Positions 22,882-30,740 of a stretch of DNA of 30,740 nucleotides are shown in pieces. Within the stretch, counting starts at the first letter, position 1. Each line of letters begins with the position of its first letter. The position numbers and the translations under genes are program-made. This DNA comes from an uncultured Prevotella sp. (GTDB lineage Bacteria; Bacteroidota; Bacteroidia; Bacteroidales; Bacteroidaceae), in the NCBI GenBank assembly GCA_937922435.1, contig CAKZVT010000027.1, positions 1 to 30,740 of the forward strand, in the 5' to 3' direction. The notes beneath the pieces are model-generated. The model did not search any database and had not been told where the DNA came from. It saw nothing but the letters and a program-made list of their open reading frames with translations.

Positions 22882-25719
22882 TTACTTTATCGTTATTTTA
22901 TAGGTTGACACTTTGTTTTGCGACTTCAGCACCGCAATGTACAGTCCGGGCGCGCCCGGGTTCACTGCCGCCTCGCCGCCTGCGGCTATCTCTACGCCGG
23001 TGGCTATGGCCGTTCCGCCCGGAGTGAACACTGAAAGCGTGCCTCCGCAGGCCGAGCGTGCGCGTATTGTACGTCCGTCGGCGCTCACCGTTCCTGCTTC
23101 TCCGCCGTCGGCAACACCGTCAATGCCGGTGCTTGTCACGTTCACCGTGGTTTCCGCCGGACGCGACTCGTTGTCGCCTTCATACAGGCAGGATATGCTG
23201 TAGACGTGCCTGCCGGTGCCGGCGGCCTCGTCAATGAAGATGCCTGTCGAGGTGAAGCCGACCAGCTCGTTGTCGCGGTAGACGTTGAAGCCGAGAGGGT
23301 AGGCCGTGTCGGCCACGGGGTCGAAGTCCGGGTTGAACTCTGGCTGCTCTCCCTTTACGAAGTCGGCCGCGGCCGGCGTGTGCGGCTGCAGCGTTGCATA
23401 CAGGAAGATGTTGCCTTCGAGCACGCTGCCGCTCCACTCTCCGTCCACGCAAGCCAGGTTGCCTTTGCCCTCGTCAAGCGTAGTCCCGTCGCATACAACG
23501 GCCACATAGCCGATGCTGCTCTCGGCGGCGAAGCCTATGTAGTAGTCGTAGCCCGGCTCTATCTCGACCGGTGTGGGCAGTTTCAGCGTGCGCCATGCTC
23601 CCGAACCGTATTCGGTTACGTTGCGCTCGCTTGCCACTTCGGGCGTGCCTCCGGGTTCGGCGCGGTACACGCGGAGCTTGTAGCTCACTTCGCGCTGGCT
23701 GGAGAACGGGCAGAACGACAGCTCCTCAATCACATACCCGGCGTATGTCTTCAGCTCGGCCGCGGTGAAAAGCTGGGCGAACTCCATCGTGCCTCCCGAC
23801 ACCGAGGTAATCAGTACGTTGTCCATTGCCGTGTCGATGTCGGGGTTCATGCGTGTCAGCATGTCGTCAAGTTCCCACGTAAGCGTCACCTCCTGTCCCT
23901 CGACCTGCGGCGTTACGGACTCTATCTTGTTGGCCGGCACGCGCACGGTGCTTGTCGCGAACGGCGAGTAAAGCCCGTCGGCATACAGCACGTCCACCTT
24001 GTAAGTGGCCACGGTCGCGGTAAGGTTGTTGTCAACGTATTGCAGGCCGGTGGTCTCTTCAATCAGCACGTTGTCGCGGAACACGCGGTAAGCTTCCACC
24101 GTTCCTTTCTCCGGGGCGTCCCATGTAAGCGTAACCACGCCCCGGCGCGCCGCCGCCGTGAAGTTGCGCACGGTCTGCGGAGCCTCTTCCTTGACGAAAC
24201 TGAACGACGCAACGGCGCCGTCGGCCTTTATGTCGCGCAATGAGAAGTAGGCGTATTTGCCGTCGTTCGAGTGGGTTGACGGCGTTGTCGTGTCTGAGAA
24301 TTCCGCCGCTCTGCCCGTTCCGGGGAACAGTGCGCCTGCGCTGTTGATGTCTCCGTATGATGCCGGCGACGTGCCCGGGTCGCCCGTTGCCGATGCGCAT
24401 ACGGTGTAGACGGCCTGTGCGTAGTTCGCGTTGATGGTGTTCATGTTGAGCGTCTGCCTCAGCCTGTTCTCGTCTACGTGGTAGACCACCAGCCCGGAGC
24501 CGGGCAGCAGTCGGTCGAACTTTTGCGGCACGCGGTGTTCTATTACGAAGTAGTCGCCTTCGCGTGTCGTCTCGGCGATGTATCCCACAGGCTCGTCGGA
24601 TGCCGCCGGGATGTCATTGACGGTGCGGCTTTCGGTGAGGTACTCGGGTTTTACCCACCCGAACTGCATCTTCTGCCACATGTTGATGTGCGACGGGGAG
24701 TCGCCGGGCACGAGGTATTCGTTCCATATACCTTCGGCCATCAGGTCCCACACGCCCGTTCCGTTGAAGTTGCCGCCGCTGCCTTCATAGTCGGTGTCGT
24801 AAAAGTCGGGCGCACCGAGGTTGTGTCCGAACTCGTGGCAGAACACTCCGACCGTTGCCATCTGCGTGGCGGTAGGGTATCCTAAGAGTTCTGGCTGTAT
24901 TGTGTACGTCCGTACACGCTTTCCCCCGGCGTAGACGTCGGCCAGAAGCTCGGCGCTGTGCGACCAGATGTCGCCCGGGCTGCCGGTCACTTCCTGTCCC
25001 GTTCCCTGGTGGATGATTGACAGTCCGTCGAGTATTCCGTCGCCGTCGTTGTCGAATTGCGAGAAGTCCACGGTGTTGCCTACGGCCGTGATGGCGTCGG
25101 AGATGAGCTGTGTCATGTCCTCCGTGTCGTACATGGCCTTGTTCGATGGCAGCTGAATCCATCCTATTACGGTAGTCTCGATGTCGAGCTGGCCGTATGA
25201 GTTCTCAAGGTAGAAGTCGCGGAAGCTTCCCGTGCCGTCATATCCTTCGGCGTTCATCATTTCGTCGAAGGCCGCCGCCTCTACGGTTGTCTTCGTGTCG
25301 GCGAAGTTTACGAGCAGCATCAGCAGCTTTCTCTTGCCCGTAAGTGGGAACGACTGCCCTATGGAGAGCGACGGGTCGCCTACGGTTCTGGCCGGTGCGG
25401 GCATGTCGGCCCGTGTGAGCAGCCTCATGCGGGCCTTGGCCGTGTTGTCGTCGCCTGTGTATTTCAAGGCCGACGCCTTGAGTGCTCCGCCTTTTTTCTC
25501 GGCGTACATGAGGTATCCGTTTTCGGCTTTTTCCAGGATGTAGCCTTCGGCCGACTCCATCCAGTGCCTGTGCTCGTCGCCGCGCAGGTGGTATTTCACC
25601 ACCGTCCCGTCAGGTTGGGTGTACGATATCTCTCCCGGAAATGCCGGTACGGCGTGTACCGGCACCCGGAAGAGACAGAGTATGCTGGCGGCCAGTAAAG
25701 TGCCAATCAATCTGTTCAT
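22882..25719 (-). CDS. M6 family metalloprotease with T9SS C-terminal domain
   Basis: Secreted zinc protease related to immune inhibitor A. Of 945 residues, about 1-23 are a signal peptide, followed by an N-terminal region (24-115) that may be a propeptide. The peptidase domain begins near LLMLLVNFADT (132-142). The zinc site is HEFGHNLGAPDFYD, with His295, Glu296 and His299, and Asp305 as in M6 enzymes. An acidic DNDGDGILDG loop (223-232) may bind calcium. FN3-like segments follow (about 515-600 and onwards), then a 150-residue beta-rich part, a further FN3-like piece (NVYRDNELVGFTSTGIFIDE) and a type A T9SS sorting domain at the end (LSVFTPGG...GLYIAVLKSQNK). All catalytic residues are present, so it should be active outside the cell. 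It is the middle gene of the operon, with gaps of 27 and 6 nt. Confidence 0.93.
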   Translation of the reverse strand: MNRLIGTLLAASILCLFRVPVHAVPAFPGEISYTQPDGTVVKYHLRGDEHRHWMESAEGYILEKAENGYLMYAEKKGGALKASALKYTGDDNTAKARMRLLTRADMPAPARTVGDPSLSIGQSFPLTGKRKLLMLLVNFADTKTTVEAAAFDEMMNAEGYDGTGSFRDFYLENSYGQLDIETTVIGWIQLPSNKAMYDTEDMTQLISDAITAVGNTVDFSQFDNDGDGILDGLSIIHQGTGQEVTGSPGDIWSHSAELLADVYAGGKRVRTYTIQPELLGYPTATQMATVGVFCHEFGHNLGAPDFYDTDYEGSGGNFNGTGVWDLMAEGIWNEYLVPGDSPSHINMWQKMQFGWVKPEYLTESRTVNDIPAASDEPVGYIAETTREGDYFVIEHRVPQKFDRLLPGSGLVVYHVDENRLRQTLNMNTINANYAQAVYTVCASATGDPGTSPASYGDINSAGALFPGTGRAAEFSDTTTPSTHSNDGKYAYFSLRDIKADGAVASFSFVKEEAPQTVRNFTAAARRGVVTLTWDAPEKGTVEAYRVFRDNVLIEETTGLQYVDNNLTATVATYKVDVLYADGLYSPFATSTVRVPANKIESVTPQVEGQEVTLTWELDDMLTRMNPDIDTAMDNVLITSVSGGTMEFAQLFTAAELKTYAGYVIEELSFCPFSSQREVSYKLRVYRAEPGGTPEVASERNVTEYGSGAWRTLKLPTPVEIEPGYDYYIGFAAESSIGYVAVVCDGTTLDEGKGNLACVDGEWSGSVLEGNIFLYATLQPHTPAAADFVKGEQPEFNPDFDPVADTAYPLGFNVYRDNELVGFTSTGIFIDEAAGTGRHVYSISCLYEGDNESRPAETTVNVTSTGIDGVADGGEAGTVSADGRTIRARSACGGTLSVFTPGGTAIATGVEIAAGGEAAVNPGAPGLYIAVLKSQNKVSTYKITIK

Positions 25720-25746
25720 CTGTAACGTGCTGTTTTTGCGTTCGGT

Positions 25747-28140
25747 TTACTTGGCTACTTTTATCGATTGTCCGTCCACAGACACGATGAATATGCCCTT
25801 GCCCCAGTTGCTTGCGGGTATCGTCATCTCCTCGCCTGCGGCCGTGCCGGTGAATACGGCGGCTCCGCCCGTTGAGTAAACGCTCACCTTGTTGCCCGCC
25901 TTCAGGCCGGAGAGGCGGAGGCTGCCGCCGTCAACCGATACGTAAAGCGTTATGTCTTGGCCGGGAACGGTGCTGTTGCCGATGCCGGTTGTTATGATTT
26001 TTCCGTATGTAACCCACGGCATGACGCAGAAGCTGTAGCCGGTCAGCTCGCGTGAGAACTCGTCTGCGCGGCAGTATTGGTTGAGTGTGCCGGTCTGTTC
26101 AAATTCGCTTCCCGGTATTGCGGCTTCTGGCTTCACCCAAAGTGTGGTCTCGCCGTTGGCGTGCTTGCGTGTGTCTCCGCCGAAGTAGGAGCGCGAGAGG
26201 AAGTCGGGGCTGTACGGGTCGACGGTGAGCTTGTCAAATTCCAGTGCGATGTAGAACGGGCCGTCGACGGTAACCTTTGCGTCGTCGAACTGCACGCCTA
26301 TGCGTACCGGCTTGTATTCAAGGTATAATATGTTGCTGATGAGGTCGGTCTTCTTGTAGATGGGGTTGTCAACGTCGGGCCTGCCGTCTTTGTCGGGATA
26401 TACCACGATTGACATCTGCTTGTCCTTGTCGAAGCTGCTGTATTCCGACGGGTTGCCGTTTTCGTCTACGTCGATGCCGAGCGTCTGGTCGAACAGGTAG
26501 TAGTTCATCGAGTTGAACGTGATGCTCGTTATGTCCATCTTGTTGCCTGCCGGGACGTCGAAGCGCTCGGCGAACGCCCTGTAATAGTGGTTCACTCCAA
26601 CCACGTAGTCTTGGTAGGTAGAGTATGTGAATACGTCTTCAACCGAGCCGTCCTCGCGGAATGCCGGTGTGGCGTCCTGCTGGTAAATCTTGTCCAGTGC
26701 GTCGTCTACGGTCTGGAAAGCGTCGCTTTCGCCCTCAGCGGGGAACGACACGTTGAGCGTGCGCGACGTTTCGGTGGTTCCGCCGCTGTTGGTGGCCCTG
26801 AGCGTTACGGTGTATGCGCCGGCCTCGTTGAAGGTGATGGTGGGGTTGACGGCCGCCGGGTCGGATATTGTGGCTCCGCCGTTGTCAACGCTCCATTCGT
26901 AGGTTTCGGCGTCGTTGGTCTTGTTGATGAGCTTGACCGCCTGTCCGGGGAACACTATGGAGCTGCCTGTGAAGATGGAGTGGAGCGTATTGCCGAAGTC
27001 GAACGCCGTTTCCGGTGCGAACACGTCGTCGGCCTCGCTAAGCCTGAAGTTGTCTATGCAGATGTAGCCGTCGCCTGCCGACGCGGAGCATGCCCAGAAG
27101 GCGAAGCAGTATTCGCCCGTAGTCTCGGGCGTGAAGGTGAACTCGTAGCGTTTCCACTCGCTTATTATTTCGTTGACCTCAACCAGAGTGGTGGTCTGCA
27201 TGTCGGAAGCCTGTTCCTGGCCTGCGGTGAACTTGAACGAAGGCGTCGAGCTTTCGCCGGGCATGCACAGGTAGAACGATACCTTGTAGGGCTTGCCCGC
27301 CTCCATCTCGAGCATCGGCGAGTAGGCTATGTCGCGCCTGTCGGCTATGACTGAGCTTGTCGTTATCATGTAGTATGCGCCTGAAACGGCAGGGATGCTG
27401 TTAGAGCTTGCCGTGAAGAAGGGCGACTCGCCGCTTGTGAACCAGCCTATCGGCAGGTTGTCCTGTCCGTTGTAGTGACCGGCGTCGTCGAAGTTCTCGG
27501 CGTAGGGTATGCTTGCTTCCCACTCCTCGGCCGGCGGAGTCACAGCCTCGCCGTCAACGGTCACGTCGTCGATGAACACGAAGCCGCTCGACGACAGGTT
27601 TGCCGTAACCTGTATGGCTATGCTGTACTGGCCGCTCTCTTCGGGCGTGAAGGTGGCTTCTACAAGCTCGAACTGCGTGTTTTCAATCATTTCCGCCTCC
27701 TTTACGGTTACGGTCTGGTCGTCAACGGTCTGCCCTTGGCCCGCGGTTATGGCTACCGACGGGGTGCGCCCTGTCTGGTAGGCGCTTGCGCGGACGTAGA
27801 ATGATATGGTGTATTCAGAGCCTGCCGTCATCTGGAGCATCGGCGTGAAGAGCACGTCCTGCCTGCCCGATGACATGCCGTAGCTTTGGATGTAGTACTG
27901 GCCTGAATGCGCCTGTTCGTAGCTTTCCTGTGAGTTCTCTCTTGTAAACCCGGCGTTTCCGCTGGCGGCATACTGCGCCCAGCCGTCGGGCAACTCTCCT
28001 CCTAATGTATAGTGGCTTTCGTCGTCAAACGTCTCGGTGAACGGTATGGCGGTGACATAACCGTCGGCCATGGCCGGCAATCCGCCGAACAACATTGCCA
28101 TAATGGCTAATGCTACTGTAGTGAAATAACATTTTTTCAT
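25747..28140 (-). CDS. Secreted tandem jelly-roll/PKD protein with T9SS C-terminal domain
   Basis: First gene of the three-gene operon. Of 797 residues, about 1-25 are a signal peptide. Two related jelly-roll domains (choice-of-anchor J/MAM-like) lie at about 33-195 and 211-367. They share IPFTETFDD/IPYAENFDD, LFTPMLQMTAGSEY/AYSPMLEMEAGKPY and TFTPEESGQYS/TFTPETTGEYC, which points to an internal duplication. A PKD domain follows (about 392-466, YEWSVDNGG...GAYTVTLRATNSGG). The part from about 475 to 720 is not recognised by me. The C-terminus (about 735-797, VSVYSTGGAAVFTG...GKGIFIVSVDG) is a type A T9SS sorting domain. A role in carbohydrate or protein binding is likely but not shown. Its promoter is unclear; a near-match TCATTTTG stands at 28219-28226 on the minus strand. 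Confidence 0.85.
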   Translation of the reverse strand: MKKCYFTTVALAIMAMLFGGLPAMADGYVTAIPFTETFDDESHYTLGGELPDGWAQYAASGNAGFTRENSQESYEQAHSGQYYIQSYGMSSGRQDVLFTPMLQMTAGSEYTISFYVRASAYQTGRTPSVAITAGQGQTVDDQTVTVKEAEMIENTQFELVEATFTPEESGQYSIAIQVTANLSSSGFVFIDDVTVDGEAVTPPAEEWEASIPYAENFDDAGHYNGQDNLPIGWFTSGESPFFTASSNSIPAVSGAYYMITTSSVIADRRDIAYSPMLEMEAGKPYKVSFYLCMPGESSTPSFKFTAGQEQASDMQTTTLVEVNEIISEWKRYEFTFTPETTGEYCFAFWACSASAGDGYICIDNFRLSEADDVFAPETAFDFGNTLHSIFTGSSIVFPGQAVKLINKTNDAETYEWSVDNGGATISDPAAVNPTITFNEAGAYTVTLRATNSGGTTETSRTLNVSFPAEGESDAFQTVDDALDKIYQQDATPAFREDGSVEDVFTYSTYQDYVVGVNHYYRAFAERFDVPAGNKMDITSITFNSMNYYLFDQTLGIDVDENGNPSEYSSFDKDKQMSIVVYPDKDGRPDVDNPIYKKTDLISNILYLEYKPVRIGVQFDDAKVTVDGPFYIALEFDKLTVDPYSPDFLSRSYFGGDTRKHANGETTLWVKPEAAIPGSEFEQTGTLNQYCRADEFSRELTGYSFCVMPWVTYGKIITTGIGNSTVPGQDITLYVSVDGGSLRLSGLKAGNKVSVYSTGGAAVFTGTAAGEEMTIPASNWGKGIFIVSVDGQSIKVAK

Positions 28141-28492
28141 AGGATAAGTTTTTAGTAAAAATTAAAAAAGATATGCTTGCAGGTTTATGGTTGACTGTGA
28201 AAACGTGTTGTTTGTAGTCAAAATGACTTGAAAACCGCCATGAAGTTAGCAAAAATTTATCTCCCTCTCAAAGCCTTTTAACGTTTTTAACTAAAACATT
28301 TAACATATCAACAGCAAAATTTGCATTTCAGGGCCGTTGGCCGGCTGTTTTTGCATTTTTTGTTGCGCAAGTGCCGCCGCCTGCGCCGCCGTCGGTGCCG
28401 CGCTGTTTTCACGTTGTTTTCAGGAGCTGTTGATGCCGTTTCGTTGTCGTTTCGTAACCGCTTGTGGCACAGCATGTTGAGCAAGGCTGTGC
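28141..28492. other. AT-rich intergenic part upstream of the T9SS operon
   Basis: No gene is supported. 28141-28330 is AT-rich and should hold the promoter and leader of the minus-strand operon, although no full TAnnTTTG box was found. 28331-28492 is more GC-rich, with a ccgccgcctgcgccgccg stretch and no clear signal. Confidence 0.5.
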
Positions 28493-28529
28493 AAAAGGCC
28501 GTGTTTTAGCCTGCAAAACACGGCCTTTT
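28493..28529. repeat. ggccg-family hairpin with 15-bp arms
   Basis: aaaaggccgtgtttt (28493-28507) and its exact complement (28515-28529) with a 7-nt loop (agcctgc). A decayed relative follows at 28531-28566. The arms match those of the elements at 136-172 and 20712-20748, but the loop region differs and matches that of the imperfect hairpin at 2597-2633. Confidence 0.75.
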
Positions 28530-28577
28530 GGCGGCTAAAACATGGCTTTTTGCACGGCAAAACACGGCATATTGGAA

Positions 28578-28730
28578 ACCCACCCCAACCCTCCCGAAGG
28601 GAGGGAGCTTGATATGCTTTGCCAATCGGCACGCATTTGTCCTATAAGCCATATTCGTCCTATTCACCCTATAAGGGTTAACTGGAAAAAGGTAATTAAG
28701 CTCCCTCCCTTCGGGAGGGTTGGGGTGGGT
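28578..28730. repeat. Inverted pair of the 33-bp GC hairpin repeat
   Basis: 28578-28610 (minus) and 28698-28730 (plus) are perfect inverted copies of the 33-bp unit also seen at 253-285; 87 bp lie between them. The plus copy is followed after a 9-nt spacer by a second ggttggggtgggt tail (28740-28752), just as at 295-307. Each unit forms its own hairpin, and the pair could form a larger one. Confidence 0.8.
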
Positions 28731-28786
28731 TGCCCTTTTGGTTGGGGTGGGTTGCCCTTTGCAACCCGGTTGCATCCTGTTTGCAG

Positions 28787-28794
28787 TACTTTTG
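28787..28794 (+). promoter_or_regulatory. Predicted -7 box of the metal ATPase promoter
   Basis: TACTTTTG is a full TAnnTTTG match. No TTTG lies at 19 nt upstream, so an activator or other -33 contact would be needed. The leader is about 30 nt. Confidence 0.5.
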
Positions 28795-28829
28795 CGTTGT
28801 AAAACGATTTCAGCAAATATTATTGCGGT

Positions 28830-30692
28830 ATGGAAAAGAGTGTTATTTTGCGCCAGGCTGTGTCGCTTGTCATGCTTGCAGGCGGCATGGTGATGTCGGC
28901 CTTTGACGCCGGTTGGTTCACTGCGGAGTGGGTCAGGGCTGTGTGGTATGCCGTCGCCTTCCTGCCCGTGGGGCTTGGAGTGATTAAGGAGGCGTGGGAG
29001 TGCGCCGCCAAGGGCGACGTGTTCAGCGAGTTCATGCTGATGAGTGTGGCGGCCGTCGGCGCGTTTCTGATAGGCGAATATCCCGAGGCCGTGGCCGTGA
29101 TGCTGTTCTATTGCATCGGCGAGGCGTTGCAGGACATGGCCGTCGACCGTGCGCGCGACAACATAAAGGCCATGATGGAGTTCCGTCCCGACCGCGCGTC
29201 GGTAGTCGTCGGGGATAAGACGGAGGTGAAGTCGCCTGGCGACGTGCGCGTGGGCGACATTATAGAGGTGCGCCCCGGCGAGCGTGTTCCGCTTGACGGG
29301 CGGCTTGAAGGCCCTTCGGCGGCCTTCGACACGGCGGCGTTGACGGGCGAAAGCGTGCCGCGCACCATAGAAAGCGGCGGCGAGGTGCTGGCCGGCATGG
29401 TGGCGGCAGACAGCGTGGTGCGCCTCCGCGTGGTGCGCGAGGCAGGCCAAAGTGCCGTGGCAAGGATATTGCAGATGGTCGAGGAGGCGTCTGAGCGCAA
29501 GGCTCCTGCCGAGCTGTTCATCCGCCGTTTCGCCCGGGTGTACACGCCGACGGTAATCGGCCTGGCCGCGCTCACGGTGGTTGTGCCATACTTGTGGTCA
29601 CTGTTTGACGGCTCGTTCGCATACGACTTTAACACATGGTTTTACCGTGCGCTAATCTTCTTGGTAATATCGTGCCCCTGCGCGCTGGTTATCAGCATTC
29701 CGCTTAGCTATTTCGCAGGCATCGGTGCGGCGTCAAGGCGCGGCATACTGTTCAAGGGCGGCAACTGGCTCGACGCCATGTCGAGGGTTGACACCGTGGT
29801 GTTCGACAAGACGGGGACGCTCACCCGTGGCCGCTTCGCCGTCGTCCGCGTTGACGGCGGAGATAAAGACGCCATGCTGCGCGCCGTGTCCGCCATGGAG
29901 AGCGGCGGCAGCCATCCCATTGCCAAGGCCATTGTGGAGTACGCCGGAGCGGCCGACGCCACCGTGACCGACCTTAAAAACGTTGCCGGTTACGGCCTTA
30001 CGGCCACCGTTGACGGCCACCGCTGGGTGGCAGGAACGCTGAAGCTGCTCGACCGCGAGGGCGTAGCCTATCCGCAAGAGCTGGCCGCCGTGGCCGAAAC
30101 CGTTGTGGCCTGCGCCAAAGACGGGCGGTATGAGGGCTGCTTAGTGCTGGCCGACACGCTGAAGGATGACGCCCGTGAGGCCGTCGGCGGACTGCGCAGC
30201 TGCGGCGTGGGGCGCGTCGAAATACTGTCGGGCGACAGGCAGTCGCTTGTCGACAAGGTGGCCGCCGGGCTGCATGTAGACCGTGGCGGCGGCGACCTTC
30301 TGCCCGAAGGGAAGGTCAGGCGCATAGAAGAACTGAAGCGCGAGGGGCGCACCGTGGCCTTCGTGGGCGACGGGATTAACGACGCCCCGGTGCTCGCCAC
30401 CGCCGATGTTGGCGTTGCGATGGGCGCGCTCGGCGCCGACATGGCCGTAGAGACGGCCGACGTGGTGCTCCAGACGGACAGCCCCTCGAAGGTGGCCGAG
30501 TCCATACGCATAAGCCGCCGCACGCGGACCATAGTGCGCCAGAACATCGTTTTCGCCATCGGCGTGAAGATATTGGTGATGCTTCTCGGCGTTCTCGGCC
30601 TTGCAAACATGTGGGGCGCGGTGTTCGCCGACGTCGGAGTGGCTCTCCTCGCGGTGCTGAATGCGACGAGGATTGCTTATTTGAAGTTATAG
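28830..30692 (+). CDS. Heavy-metal P1B-type ATPase, probable Zn2+/Cd2+ exporter
   Basis: Inner membrane pump that drives a divalent metal ion out of the cytoplasm with ATP. It has 620 residues. It has TGES (172-175, actuator), the metal-binding CPC (282-284) in membrane helix 6, DKTGT (326-330, phosphorylated Asp326), SHP (361-363) and GDGINDAP (513-520). Lys580 and Asp601 in the last two helices are 21 residues apart, as are the pair that define Zn/Cd/Pb pumps such as ZntA. No N-terminal heavy-metal (HMA) domain or Cys/His-rich tail is present, so the protein is shorter than ZntA. The ATG follows a promoter at 28787. The last codons and the TAG stop lie inside a repeat (30683-30740). No metal-responsive regulator gene is seen in the window. 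Confidence 0.93.
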   Translation: MEKSVILRQAVSLVMLAGGMVMSAFDAGWFTAEWVRAVWYAVAFLPVGLGVIKEAWECAAKGDVFSEFMLMSVAAVGAFLIGEYPEAVAVMLFYCIGEALQDMAVDRARDNIKAMMEFRPDRASVVVGDKTEVKSPGDVRVGDIIEVRPGERVPLDGRLEGPSAAFDTAALTGESVPRTIESGGEVLAGMVAADSVVRLRVVREAGQSAVARILQMVEEASERKAPAELFIRRFARVYTPTVIGLAALTVVVPYLWSLFDGSFAYDFNTWFYRALIFLVISCPCALVISIPLSYFAGIGAASRRGILFKGGNWLDAMSRVDTVVFDKTGTLTRGRFAVVRVDGGDKDAMLRAVSAMESGGSHPIAKAIVEYAGAADATVTDLKNVAGYGLTATVDGHRWVAGTLKLLDREGVAYPQELAAVAETVVACAKDGRYEGCLVLADTLKDDAREAVGGLRSCGVGRVEILSGDRQSLVDKVAAGLHVDRGGGDLLPEGKVRRIEELKREGRTVAFVGDGINDAPVLATADVGVAMGALGADMAVETADVVLQTDSPSKVAESIRISRRTRTIVRQNIVFAIGVKILVMLLGVLGLANMWGAVFADVGVALLAVLNATRIAYLKL

Positions 30693-30740
30693 AAGTTAAA
30701 GAAGTTATCGCTCGCTGCGCTCGCTAAGAAGTTAAAGCCA
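30683..30740 (+). repeat. Partial copy of the gaagttaaag inverted-repeat family at the window edge
   Basis: Closely resembles the left arm at 20090-20149 (shared gaagttatc, ctcgctgcgctcg and aagttaaagcca), with a few base changes. It begins inside the end of the ATPase gene. The window ends here, so a right arm cannot be seen. Confidence 0.75.

Noticed and set aside
23206..24243. Plus-strand 345-residue open frame opposite the M6 protease gene
   Set aside because: Shadow frame; the minus-strand protein continues through it with FN3-like segments.
136..28730. Possible CRISPR or phage attachment sites among the repeats
   Set aside because: The repeats are dispersed and palindromic, without regular spacers; no cas, integrase or tRNA gene is near.
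28506..29450. 314-residue minus-strand open frame crossing repeats and the ATPase start
   Set aside because: It spans the 33-bp repeats and is antisense to the ATPase gene; no motif or promoter.

Overview
The window reads as a chromosomal segment of a GC-rich member of the Bacteroidales, most likely Prevotellaceae. The evidence is a SusC/SusD pair, three proteins with type IX secretion (T9SS) C-terminal domains, a SusR-like membrane regulator, and several promoters of the Bacteroidetes form (TTTG about 19 nt upstream of TAnnTTTG). No tRNA, rRNA, CRISPR array, phage gene or transposase was seen. Sixteen protein-coding genes are supported.

Layout: (1) 1-353 is a non-coding stretch of hairpins and repeats, then a DEAD-box RNA helicase on the minus strand (354-2240), started by TTG behind a very good promoter. 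(2) 2241-3018 is a repeat-rich intergenic region holding the susC promoter. (3) 3019-14566 is a compact polysaccharide utilization locus (PUL): SusC-like transporter, SusD-like lipoprotein, two different family 3 glycoside hydrolases, and a DUF6377/SusR-type membrane regulator with its own consensus promoter. Glycans captured by SusD and imported by SusC would be trimmed from the non-reducing end by the two GH3 enzymes in the periplasm. (4) 14620-20663 holds housekeeping and accessory genes: a LOG-family nucleosidase, a dicarboxylate/amino acid symporter, a flavodiiron protein, a PfkB sugar kinase, an M16 zinc peptidase and an SMR efflux pump. (5) 20842-28140 is a tight minus-strand operon of three secreted T9SS cargo proteins: a jelly-roll/PKD protein, an M6 metalloprotease and an FN3/jelly-roll protein. 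(6) 28830-30692 is a Zn/Cd-type P1B ATPase.

The coding content falls in known families. The least explained content is intergenic. Several families of perfect or near-perfect hairpins recur between genes: a ggccg-stem palindrome whose arms change together, a 33-bp GC hairpin with a duplicated tail, a 60-bp-arm inverted repeat, and AT-rich and aggcctgat-type repeats. Some act plausibly as bidirectional terminators, but their number and modular make-up are more than termination requires. I did not find a convincing wholly new protein system.
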